Shown here piece after piece: positions 1-6,944 of a stretch of 10,270 bases of DNA. Each line of letters opens with the position of its first letter. Within the stretch, counting starts at the first letter, position 1. The notes beneath the pieces were generated by a model. That model had not been told where the DNA came from. It was given only the letters and a program-made list of their open reading frames with translations, and ran no database searches. Location of the stretch: contig JAHEHW010000027.1 in assembly GCA_024639745.1 (NCBI GenBank), forward strand, positions 1 through 10,270, in the 5' to 3' direction. Source of the stretch: Salaquimonas sp. Lineage in GTDB: Bacteria; Pseudomonadota; Alphaproteobacteria; Rhizobiales; Rhizobiaceae. The position numbers were made by a program, and so were the translations under genes.

Positions 1-1426
1 CGCGCTTGCTCTCATCAAGCTCAGCACGGGCAGCAACGACCAGTTCGTTGAACCTCTTGGAAGCCTCCGTACCCTTCCAGGCAGTGTCGTTCCATTCGGT
101 ATCGTTGGTGTAAGCCGAAGAATACATCCAGTCGGACGTTGCACGGCCACTCCAGTAGCAAGCGCTCCAGCCCTTCTTGTTCCAGACATTGGACCAGTAG
201 CCATCCTTAGGCTCGCGCACGACTTCGACATCGATGCCAGCCGCTTTGGCAGAGGCAGCAATAAGCTGAGCAGCATCTACAGCACCTGCGAAGGCCGCGT
301 CCGACGACGAAAGCTGAAGCGTGCCGGTGTGACCAGATTTCTTGTAATGTTCTGCAGCTGCCTCGGGATCATATTCGCGTTGCGGAAGATCATCAGCATA
401 GAAGCTAGTCGCCGGCGAGATTGGATGATCGTTGCCAATCGCCCCGTGGCCGAGCAGGATCTTGTCGACAAGTTCCTGCCGGTTGACTGCAAGTTTAAGG
501 GCCATGCGGAGATCGTAATTGTCGAATGGCGGTGTATCCAGACGCATCGGGAACGTGTAATGCAACGCACCGGTGACTTCGACAATCTCGATATTCGGCG
601 CACGCCCGAGTAGGGCAACGGTTTTCGGATCGACGCGGCTGATCGTGTCGACATCACCATTCAGAAGTGCATTCTGACGGGCAGTGGTATCGAGCAGCGC
701 CAGGAATTCTATTTCGTCGAAATGCGCCCGGCCTTCTTTGAAGTAGTTCGGATTACGTTTCGCGGTCATACGAACACCGGGATCGAAGTTTTCGATGGCG
801 TAACCACCGGTACCGATACCCGCAGTTGGGTCGATCGTGCCTCCTTCCGAGGGTAGGATAATGAGGTGATAGTCGCTCACGAGATACGGGAAATCCGCAT
901 TAGCGTTTTCGAGTTCGAAAACCACCAAATCGCCATCGGCGCGAATATCTATGACTGGCGTCAAAAGACCTTTTGCCGCTGATTTCGAGTCTTCACCACG
1001 GTGATGATTGATCGATGCGATCACATCCTCCGGGGTGAGCGATTTGCCATTGTGGAATTCGACTCCCTTGCGCAACTTGAACGACCAGGTCTTGGCGTCG
1101 GACGACTCGTAGCTCTCTGCCAGTTCTGGAACCAGTTTGCCATCATTGTCGATTTCGGTCAGATTGTTGCCGAAAGCCCAACCGATCCCAGTCATAAGGC
1201 CGTTTTCGTAGGTAGCCGGATCAAGGGAATCCGTCGTTGATCCGAAGCCTGCGCCGTACCGCAATTTGCCGCCGGATTTGGGCGTCATCGCCTGGGCCTT
1301 GTCAGCCATGGAAAAAGCAGCCGGCAATGCGACACCGGCGGCGAGCGCGGACATGATAAACTGCCGGCGATCAATACTGCCGCAGGCGAGCTTCCGCTCC
1401 TGCTGCTTTAAATATTTATCTTTCAT
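1..1426 (-). CDS. ABC transporter solute-binding protein, family 5 (peptide/nickel/opine type), 3' end outside window
   Basis: This is the periplasmic substrate-capture subunit of a peptide-type ABC importer. The reading frame is open from the ATG at 1426-1424 to the window edge, giving about 475 residues. Family members are usually 500-550 residues, so only a short C-terminal piece is missing. The N-terminus has a twin-arginine stretch (DRRQFIM, residues 19-25), a hydrophobic segment and a likely cleavage site after AQA at residue 46, so Tat export is plausible. The mature part has family-5 features: GGKLRYG near residue 52, the SLDPATYEN segment, the LAESYE..DAKTWSFKLRKGVEFHNG region and the later DLRMALKLAVNRQELV helix. 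The start is fixed by a strong AAGGAGG seven bases upstream. The gene is divergent from the permease-ATPase operon, which is presumably its membrane partner. The ligand (oligopeptide, glutathione, opine or another small molecule) cannot be told from the sequence. Confidence 0.93.
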   Translation of the reverse strand, partial: MKDKYLKQQERKLACGSIDRRQFIMSALAAGVALPAAFSMADKAQAMTPKSGGKLRYGAGFGSTTDSLDPATYENGLMTGIGWAFGNNLTEIDNDGKLVPELAESYESSDAKTWSFKLRKGVEFHNGKSLTPEDVIASINHHRGEDSKSAAKGLLTPVIDIRADGDLVVFELENANADFPYLVSDYHLIILPSEGGTIDPTAGIGTGGYAIENFDPGVRMTAKRNPNYFKEGRAHFDEIEFLALLDTTARQNALLNGDVDTISRVDPKTVALLGRAPNIEIVEVTGALHYTFPMRLDTPPFDNYDLRMALKLAVNRQELVDKILLGHGAIGNDHPISPATSFYADDLPQREYDPEAAAEHYKKSGHTGTLQLSSSDAAFAGAVDAAQLIAASAKAAGIDVEVVREPKDGYWSNVWNKKGWSACYWSGRATSDWMYSSAYTNDTEWNDTAWKGTEASKRFNELVVAARAELDESKR

Positions 1427-1433
1427 GTTTCTT

Positions 1434-1440
1434 CCTCCTT
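1434..1440 (-). promoter_or_regulatory. Strong Shine-Dalgarno of the solute-binding protein gene
   Basis: The minus strand reads AAGGAGG, a near-perfect anti-16S match, seven bases before the ATG at 1426-1424. It decides the start codon of the solute-binding protein. It also suggests strong translation, as expected for a binding protein needed in excess over its permease, whose own ribosome binding site is weaker. Confidence 0.8.
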
Positions 1441-1448
1441 TAATCGAG

Positions 1449-1462
1449 CCTGATGGGTCAGG
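1449..1462. repeat. Short inverted repeat in the leader of the binding-protein gene
   Basis: CCTGA and TCAGG form a perfect 5-bp inverted repeat around a 4-base loop. It ends 22 bases upstream of the binding-protein ATG on the minus strand, just ahead of the Shine-Dalgarno. It could be an operator half or a small leader hairpin. It is short enough to be chance. Confidence 0.3.
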
Positions 1463-1640
1463 TCCTCATTATTGAACCGGTATTTCTGCACCGAAAGTCC
1501 AGTCTGGAAGCAGAGCAGATCGATCCGATGAAACTCCCGGTACCTCGCCTATAGCCGAGCCCATTTCGACCGCTAGGTCAAGCAGCCATTTACAGGCTTG
1601 CCGCATCGAATGCATGACACCAAACGCTTTTTGCCGCGAC

Positions 1641-1669
1641 TTTACAGTCTTGGGAGGACTGTCTAATCT
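1641..1669 (+). promoter_or_regulatory. Possible promoter with overlapping dyad for the permease operon
   Basis: TTTACA at 1641-1646 (five of six to the -35 consensus) is followed after 17 bases by TAATCT at 1664-1669 (three of six to the -10). A perfect 6-bp inverted repeat, ACAGTC at 1644-1649 and GACTGT at 1657-1662, overlaps the -35 and fills the spacer. That is where a repressor would sit. Transcription would start near 1676, ahead of the permease ribosome binding site at 1718-1722. The -10 match is weak, so this is tentative. Confidence 0.3.
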
Positions 1670-1687
1670 CCATAGCCGGAGGAACCA

Positions 1688-1702
1688 GCCTGGGTACCAG
1701 GC
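1688..1702. repeat. Inverted repeat upstream of the first permease gene
   Basis: GCCTGG and CCAGGC form a perfect 6-bp inverted repeat around a 3-base centre (GTA). It lies in the presumed 5' leader, 15 bases before the permease Shine-Dalgarno. In RNA it could fold into a small GC-rich hairpin, or in DNA serve as a protein site. No regulator can be named. Confidence 0.35.
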
Positions 1703-1732
1703 AACGGTTGGGCAATGGGAGGAACAACAGGC

Positions 1733-2713
1733 GTGCATCCTGTTCTAGCGACGGTCCTGCAGCGGCTCGGGCTCGGTTTATTAACGCTTTTCGTCGTTTC
1801 GATCATCATTTTCAGTTCGATCGAATTATTGCCTGGCGACTTCGGTGAAGCGGTTCTGGGTCAGGCTGCCACAGAAGACACTGTCGCCGCCTTTCGCAAG
1901 GAATTGGGATTAGATCAGCCCGCCTGGAAACGCTACATCGACTGGGTAGCCGCCGTCGCACAGGGCGATCTCGGCACATCCTTTTCCGGCCGCTCTTCTT
2001 CAGGCGTCGACAGATCGCGTGAAGTCATAGAGCTTATCGCTCCACGGTTGGAGAATACGCTGTTTCTCGCAGCATATGCCGCGCTGATTTCTGTCCCGCT
2101 CGCGCTTTTTCTGGGAATAACGGCAGCCCTTTACCGGAACTCAATCTATGACAGGGCAGTGAACGCGGCGACCCTTACGACTATTTCCACTCCGGAATTC
2201 TTTGTTGCCTATATCTTGATCCTCTTGCTGGCATCCTTGAACCCCATATTCCCATCCCTCGCCAATATAACCATGGATACTCCATTCCTAGAGCGCGTCT
2301 ATCGAACTGCGCTTCCGGCACTAACGCTGACCCTCGTTATCGTCGCTCATATGATGCGCATGACCCGGGCCGCGATCATCAATCTGCTGGCAAGCCCCTA
2401 CATTGAAATGGCTCGACTCAAAGGCGTTTCACGAAGCAAGGTGATATTGAAGCACGCATTGCCAAACGCGTGGGCGCCGATTGCTACCGTCATCGCCTTC
2501 AATCTCGCCTATCTGGTCGTGGGGGTCGTGGTCGTGGAAGTTGTTTTCGTTTATCCGGGAATTGGGCAATTGATGGTCGATGCCGTCACCACGCGTGACA
2601 TTCCGGTCGTTCAGGCCTGCGCTCTGATTTTTGCAGCGACCTATATCATTCTGAATCTGATCGCCGACATCATCGGGATCATTACCAACCCAAGACTGCT
2701 GCATCCCAGATGA
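1733..2713 (+). CDS. ABC transporter permease, DppB/OppB type
   Basis: First of two inner-membrane permease subunits of a peptide-type importer. About six hydrophobic segments can be seen. The N-terminal one is near residues 13-30 and is followed by the LPGDFGEAVLGQ periplasmic segment and GDLGTSF, both typical of the DppB class. The EAA coupling loop that contacts the ATPase is EMARLKGVSRSKVILKHALP, from residue 225. I chose the GTG at 1733 because GGAGG at 1718-1722 lies 10 bases upstream. It gives 326 residues with a short N-terminus before the first helix. An in-frame ATG at 1715 would add six residues but has no ribosome binding site. The stop overlaps the next start (ATGA), which implies translational coupling. 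Transported substrate unknown. Confidence 0.92.
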   Translation: MHPVLATVLQRLGLGLLTLFVVSIIIFSSIELLPGDFGEAVLGQAATEDTVAAFRKELGLDQPAWKRYIDWVAAVAQGDLGTSFSGRSSSGVDRSREVIELIAPRLENTLFLAAYAALISVPLALFLGITAALYRNSIYDRAVNAATLTTISTPEFFVAYILILLLASLNPIFPSLANITMDTPFLERVYRTALPALTLTLVIVAHMMRMTRAAIINLLASPYIEMARLKGVSRSKVILKHALPNAWAPIATVIAFNLAYLVVGVVVVEVVFVYPGIGQLMVDAVTTRDIPVVQACALIFAATYIILNLIADIIGIITNPRLLHPR

Positions 2714-3663
2714 CCCAAGCGAACCAAGATAAGGACGATTTCATTTCGCCGGAAGCCGAAAGCTATTCCGCCGCCGCCGAAGTCGGTTTTGTGCGCAAAC
2801 GCCGGACCCGGTTCGAACGCGGATGGATTGAACTTAAGAAGGCGCCGCTCTCAGCCCTGTTCGGGCTGACCGTCATTTGCATCTACATGTTCATCGCGCT
2901 TTTCGCGCCGATCATCGCGCCCTATGGCGAAGCGGATGTGTTTCCAACCCCCTATGGACCGTGGAGTCCAGAGCACTGGTTCGGTACAGACCAGATTGGC
3001 AGGGATGTCTGGACACGGCTGATTTACGGCGCGCGCAATACCATGGGTATCGCTCTTGTCACGACCCTCCTGTCCTTCATCATCGGCGGCGGATTGGGTC
3101 TCGTTGCCGCGATTAACAGGAGTTGGCTCGACCAATTCCTGAGCCGAGCTGTCGATGTGCTCATGGCGATACCGAGCCTGATTTTCGCATTGATGCTGTT
3201 ATCGATCTTCGGCTCGACCGTCTCCAGCCTGATCGTCATCATCGCCGTACTCGACTCGACCCGTGTTTTTCGACTGACCCGCTCGGTCGCGGTGAATGTG
3301 GTGGTCATGGATTATGTCGAGGCGGCGCGGCTCAGGGGCGAAGGTATCGGCTGGATCATGCGCCGGGAAATCCTGCCTAACATCATGCCGCCTCTCGTCG
3401 CCGAATTCGGACTGCGTTTCTGTTTCGTCTTCCTGACAATCGCGGCACTGTCCTTCCTAGGGGTCGGCATTCAGCCACCGACCGCCGACTGGGGCTCGAT
3501 GGTCCGCGAGAACGCATCGCTGATCCAGTTCGCGCAATACGACCTGACCGCCGCGCTGACACCGCTTCTGCCCGCCGCAGCGATCGCGCTTCTGACCGTG
3601 GCGGTCAATTTCGTGGTCGACTGGTTCCTGCACAAGACAAGCGGACTTCGCGATGAACACTGA
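2710..3663 (+). CDS. ABC transporter permease, DppC/OppC type
   Basis: Second inner-membrane permease, 317 residues, expected to form a heterodimer with the preceding permease. A charged cytoplasmic N-terminus (about 45 residues, with RKRRTRFERGWIELKKAPLS) leads into the first helix, as in the OppC_N domain. HWFGTDQIGRDVWTRLIYGAR at 89-109 is the hallmark DppC/OppC periplasmic segment. The EAA coupling loop is EAARLRGEGIGWIMRREILP from residue 204. LSFLGVGIQPP near 248 and the C-terminal VVDWFL helix complete the pattern. Its ATG overlaps the previous stop by four bases, and its end overlaps the ATPase start by 11 bases, so all three genes must be one transcript. Confidence 0.95.
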   Translation: MTQANQDKDDFISPEAESYSAAAEVGFVRKRRTRFERGWIELKKAPLSALFGLTVICIYMFIALFAPIIAPYGEADVFPTPYGPWSPEHWFGTDQIGRDVWTRLIYGARNTMGIALVTTLLSFIIGGGLGLVAAINRSWLDQFLSRAVDVLMAIPSLIFALMLLSIFGSTVSSLIVIIAVLDSTRVFRLTRSVAVNVVVMDYVEAARLRGEGIGWIMRREILPNIMPPLVAEFGLRFCFVFLTIAALSFLGVGIQPPTADWGSMVRENASLIQFAQYDLTAALTPLLPAAAIALLTVAVNFVVDWFLHKTSGLRDEH

Positions 3664-5290
3664 GAACGAAAACCCACCGAGCCGCAAAGGCGATCTCATC
3701 CTCGAAATGCGCAATGTGCACATAGACGGGTTTTCAGATGAGCGCTGGCACGAAATCGTCAAAGGCGTGGACCTTACCCTGAAACGTGGTGAAGTACTCG
3801 GTCTGATCGGCGAGTCGGGTGCTGGAAAATCCACTCTTGGTCTGGCGGCAATGGGATTTGCCAGACCCGGTTGCAAGATCACCGGCGGTTCAATCATGTT
3901 CGACGGCATCGATCTGGTGAAGGCCAGCGAGGACGAAAAGCGAAGGCTGTGGGGTTCCCGGATTGCCTATGTGGCGCAATCGGCTGCTGCTGCCTTCAAT
4001 CCGGCGCACAGGCTGGTCGAACAAACCGTTGAGTCAACAATCGATCACGGTATTCAGGGCGAAGAAGCGGCGATGAAAGACGCGGTGGAACTTTACCGCT
4101 CGCTGCAACTCCCCAACCCGGAGGAAATAGGGTTCCGCTACCCGCACCAAGTCTCGGGCGGCCAATTGCAACGCGTCATGACCGCAATGGCGATGTCTGC
4201 AAGGCCGGATCTTATCATTTTTGACGAACCGACGACGGCACTGGACGTGACCACCCAGGTGGAGGTGCTGAAGGCGATGCGTGATATTGTCGACAAATAC
4301 GATACCGCGGCGATCTACATCACGCACGACTTGGCAGTCGTCGCGCAGATGGCCGACAAGATCAAAGTTCTCCGTTACGGAGAGGAGGTTGAGGAGGCCC
4401 CTACCCGGCAGATGCTCGAAAAGCCCGAGCAACCCTATACGAGATCGCTTTGGGCGGTTCGCTCGTTGGAAAAGCCCGAAGATATCAGTGACGATATCAT
4501 TCTTTCGATCAGGCATGTGGATGCCGCCTATTCGGACGTGAAAGTGCTGCACGACGTGTCCATCAACCTGCCGCGCGGCAGGACCGTAGCGGTGGTTGGC
4601 GAATCCGGTTCCGGCAAATCCACCACGGCCCGGGTGATCACCGGTCTCCTGCCACCGCTCGCAGGTGAAGTGACTTTCAAAGGCACTCCGCTTCCATCCC
4701 GTTTAAAGGACCGGACGAAGGAGCAACTGCAGAAGATCCAGATGATCTACCAGATGGCGGATACAGCCATGAACCCACGCCAGACGGTCGAAGTGATCAT
4801 CGGACGGCCGCTGACCTTTTACCTGGGCTTGAGCGGCAGGGCTCGGGAAAAGCGTGTGATCGAGCTCCTCGAAATGATCGAACTCGACGAGAGCTTCATG
4901 GACAGGTTGCCGGGAGAATTATCAGGCGGGCAGAAACAGCGCATCTGCATCGCGAGAGCTCTAGCGGCTGAACCGGAAATCATCATCTGTGACGAGGTTA
5001 CCTCCGCGCTCGACCAGATTGTTCAGGAGGGCATCCTGAAACTGCTTCTCCGGCTGCAGAAAGAACTCAATATCAGCTATCTGTTCATAACCCATGATAT
5101 TGCCACTGTCCGAGCGATATCAGACGAGATCGTCGTCATGTTTCAAGGCAAGGTTATCGAGCAAGGACCGAAGACGGAGGTCCTTGAACCACCTTACCCG
5201 GAGTATACCGAGCTACTGCTTTCCTCCGTACCAGAAATGGATCCGGACTGGCTCAGTAATCTCACGGAGTTGGAGCAGGCTGCCAAATAG
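3653..5290 (+). CDS. Fused double ATP-binding protein of the peptide-type ABC importer (DppD-DppF fusion)
   Basis: 545-residue cytoplasmic motor carrying both nucleotide-binding domains of the importer in one chain. Domain 1 has Walker A GESGAGKS at 53-60, signature VSGGQ at 167-171, Walker B LIIFDE at 187-192 and the H-loop His225. Domain 2 has Walker A GESGSGKS at 316-323, signature LSGGQ at 423-427, Walker B IIICDE at 443-448 and His481. All catalytic motifs are present in both halves, so both sites look able to hydrolyse ATP. The Q-loop of half 1 is in VAQSAAAAFNP and that of half 2 in YQMADTAMNP. Each half has an oligopeptide-transporter-like C-terminal tail (PEQPYTRSLWA and PPYPEYTELLL). 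The 11-base overlap with the upstream permease suggests coupled translation. Single-chain double ATPases are common in this family. Confidence 0.95.
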   Translation: MNTENENPPSRKGDLILEMRNVHIDGFSDERWHEIVKGVDLTLKRGEVLGLIGESGAGKSTLGLAAMGFARPGCKITGGSIMFDGIDLVKASEDEKRRLWGSRIAYVAQSAAAAFNPAHRLVEQTVESTIDHGIQGEEAAMKDAVELYRSLQLPNPEEIGFRYPHQVSGGQLQRVMTAMAMSARPDLIIFDEPTTALDVTTQVEVLKAMRDIVDKYDTAAIYITHDLAVVAQMADKIKVLRYGEEVEEAPTRQMLEKPEQPYTRSLWAVRSLEKPEDISDDIILSIRHVDAAYSDVKVLHDVSINLPRGRTVAVVGESGSGKSTTARVITGLLPPLAGEVTFKGTPLPSRLKDRTKEQLQKIQMIYQMADTAMNPRQTVEVIIGRPLTFYLGLSGRAREKRVIELLEMIELDESFMDRLPGELSGGQKQRICIARALAAEPEIIICDEVTSALDQIVQEGILKLLLRLQKELNISYLFITHDIATVRAISDEIVVMFQGKVIEQGPKTEVLEPPYPEYTELLLSSVPEMDPDWLSNLTELEQAAK

Positions 5291-5454
5291 CCATTCCGAA
5301 TGCCAGTTTACCGTTGATAAACCAAAAACATCTAAAATTGGGTTTGGCGAATATTCCTGACGGAAAATCGTCACATTGTCATAAATTGACCTGAATTTTG
5401 ACTATGAGGTTCAAGCAAGGAGCGCCCGTTGAACGGGTCCGCTGCAGGGGAACG
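5291..5454. other. Intergenic region between ATPase gene and L,D-transpeptidase gene
   Basis: An AT-richer gap that should contain the end of the importer transcript and the promoter of the transpeptidase gene. One perfect 5-bp inverted repeat, TGACG/CGTCA around GAAAAT, lies at 5358-5373. It has no following T run, so it is not a convincing terminator. TTGTCA at 5376-5381 with GACTAT 18 bases later (5400-5405) is a weak promoter candidate. If real, it would support the downstream start codon chosen for the next gene. Confidence 0.4.
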
Positions 5455-6498
5455 ATGGGGCGAACGGTCCAAATGTTTTCGATTGGGGATAGAAAGCGTC
5501 GCATTCGACGCGCCGGGACTTTGCTTGCAATCCTGTCTGCCATGGTCCTGAGTGGCTGTGTCTCAGCAACGCTCGACATGGACGACCGCGGTAGCCGGCC
5601 GATCCCTCAATTGCTTCTTGCCGAAATGCGCAAGCAGAACATGAAACCATCCGATCCGATCCTCGTTCGCATCTTCAAGAAGGAAAGCGAATTGGAGGTA
5701 TGGAAACGCCGCAAGGGCGGTGAATATGCGCTCTTGAAGACCTATCCAATGTGCCGCTGGTCCGGAAAGCTCGGTCCTAAAACAAAGCAAGGCGACCGGC
5801 AGGCGCCCGAGGGCTTTTATAATGTTGGCTATGGGCGTCTTAACCCGCAATCCAAGTATTATCTCTCTTTCGATATCGGATATCCCAACCGATTGGAGAG
5901 AGCGCTCGGGCATACCGGTTCAGCGCTGATGGTACATGGGGCCTGCTCTTCCGCAGGATGCTATGCGATTTCGGACGAACACGTCGCAGAGGTCTATGCG
6001 CTTGCACGCGAAGCTCTCAAGGGCGGCCAGCGCAGTTTCCAAGTCCAGGCCTTTCCTTTCCGCATGACGCCTGAAAACATGGCTGCTTATCATGGCGATC
6101 CAAATTTTGACTTCTGGCTGGATCTCAAGCGCGGTTACGATGAATTCGAAGTCACCCGCAAACCGCCGACCGTTACCTTCTGCGACGCCCGCTACCGCTT
6201 CGGCGAAATCGCTACCGGAAGTGCGCCTGACAATCCAAAGGCAGCATGTCCGGCTTTCGAACAGCCCGACATGCGCGTTGCGGCGCGGACCGATGCTGAT
6301 CTTGCGAAAATGAAATCGCTGGTCGAGGACGGTTATTCAGCGACATACGCCTATCAGGACGGCGGAATGCATATCAACTATCGCAAATTGCTGGCGACGC
6401 GCGGACCCGAATATCTGGCCAGGATGACATCCAGCAAAGCCGTTCCGGTAAGCCGCCCGCGGGCGGCACTTGAAGACCCCTACAAGCCTAAACGTTGA
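5455..6498 (+). CDS. L,D-transpeptidase (YkuD domain, YafK family), predicted lipoprotein
   Basis: Probable periplasmic murein-modifying enzyme. The N-terminus is basic (DRKRRIRRAG), then hydrophobic, then a lipobox LSGC, giving lipidated Cys35. Val follows, so outer-membrane sorting is expected. The YkuD active site is VHGACSSAGCYA, with His161 and the catalytic Cys169 of the SxGC motif. Family members form or cut meso-diaminopimelate-linked bonds: 3-3 crosslinks, or linkage of outer-membrane proteins to peptidoglycan. E. coli YafK/DpaA instead releases Lpp; which activity applies here is not visible. At 347 residues it is about 100 longer than E. coli YafK, with an added C-terminal region carrying Cys residues and a Lys/Arg/Pro-rich tail. 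The ATG at 5455 is preferred because AGGGG lies just upstream. The same frame is open back to a TTG at 5398 and an ATG at 5404 without ribosome binding sites, and an ATG at 5473 is also possible. Confidence 0.88.
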   Translation: MGRTVQMFSIGDRKRRIRRAGTLLAILSAMVLSGCVSATLDMDDRGSRPIPQLLLAEMRKQNMKPSDPILVRIFKKESELEVWKRRKGGEYALLKTYPMCRWSGKLGPKTKQGDRQAPEGFYNVGYGRLNPQSKYYLSFDIGYPNRLERALGHTGSALMVHGACSSAGCYAISDEHVAEVYALAREALKGGQRSFQVQAFPFRMTPENMAAYHGDPNFDFWLDLKRGYDEFEVTRKPPTVTFCDARYRFGEIATGSAPDNPKAACPAFEQPDMRVAARTDADLAKMKSLVEDGYSATYAYQDGGMHINYRKLLATRGPEYLARMTSSKAVPVSRPRAALEDPYKPKR

Positions 6499-6944
6499 CC
6501 TGTCACCCGCGTATTGACGTTACGGTTATGGATTACCTTGGCCGATCACTGCCGCATCATCGCAGCTAGAGACGAGGCTTTATGTAACCAACGTGAAATG
6601 CCCGATCTTGTAATCAGCGCTGATTTTCGAGATTACCGCTTCCCGGATCGTATCGACCTGGCTCAACTTGGCCTCCTTGATAACCAGGTGCGCGCCCAGC
6701 GCATTTTCATGTTCCTGCATTTGCCAGAAATGAACGTGGCTCAAATCCGACACCCCATCGATCGATTTCAAGGTATGGACCATATCAATCAGGCGAATGT
6801 CCGATGGACTGCCCAACATCGGAATACGGATTACCTAGCCAATCTTGGCAAACTCCTATACTGAATGGTTGAATAGATCAATGCATGCCTTAACCATCGC
6901 AATCGCCGTCTCATTGACCTCTGTCAAAGCGACGGAGGTAAGCC
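6499..6944. other. Gene-poor gap between the L,D-transpeptidase gene and the catabolic operon
   Basis: About 450 bases between convergent genes contain no intact gene, only the CDF remnant. A 5-bp inverted repeat TTGAC/GTCAA with a 4-base loop lies at 6914-6927, just past the end of the racemase-family gene. It lacks a T run and is weak as a terminator. The remaining sequence shows nothing recognisable on either strand. Confidence 0.55.
6580..6834 (-). pseudogene. Remnant of a cation diffusion facilitator (CDF/ZitB-CzcD) metal exporter, C-terminal domain only
   Basis: The minus-strand frame from 6834 to the TAA at 6582-6580 encodes about 84 residues. They resemble the cytoplasmic C-terminal domain of CDF metal/proton antiporters: LGSPSDIRL (compare LLEGAP..D), LKSIDGVSDLSHVHFWQM (compare the H-x-H-x-W strand of ZitB), ENALGAHLVI, and a final KIGHFTLVT (compare EHATIQME). 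The six transmembrane helices that should precede this domain are absent. An in-frame TAG lies at 6837-6835, and the three minus-strand frames upstream to 6944 show no CDF membrane segment. A free-standing ORF could start at the ATG at 6819 (79 residues), but no good ribosome binding site is seen. I read it as a decayed leftover of a deletion. Translation as a small soluble metal-binding domain cannot be excluded. Confidence 0.65.

Larger units (their letters stand above)
1427..1732. other. Divergent intergenic region between binding protein and permease operon
   Basis: This stretch of about 300 bases has no credible gene. It must carry the promoters for both the leftward binding-protein gene and the rightward permease operon. 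Three short perfect inverted repeats are visible, at 1449-1462, 1644-1662 and 1688-1702, and are listed separately. A minus-strand open frame spanning about 1469-1738 has no ribosome binding site or recognisable protein character and is not called. Confidence 0.6.

Noticed and set aside
1469..1738. 89-codon minus-strand open frame in the divergent gap
   Set aside because: No Shine-Dalgarno, no recognisable protein features, and it fills a region that must hold promoters for both flanking genes.
4034..4552. 172-codon minus-strand open frame inside the fused ATPase gene
   Set aside because: His/Arg-rich shadow composition; the opposite strand has both sets of ABC motifs in an unbroken frame.
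5358..5373. TGACG/CGTCA hairpin after the ATPase gene, considered as a rho-independent terminator
   Set aside because: Short stem and no following T tract; noted only in the intergenic entry.
5398..5454. Upstream TTG/ATG starts for the L,D-transpeptidase
   Set aside because: No ribosome binding site, and they would add an unusually long, Arg-rich tail before the lipoprotein signal; the ATG at 5455 with AGGGG fits better.
6914..6927. TTGAC/GTCAA hairpin just past the racemase-family stop, considered as a terminator
   Set aside because: Only 5 bp of stem, AT/GC mixed and no T run on either strand; too weak to call.
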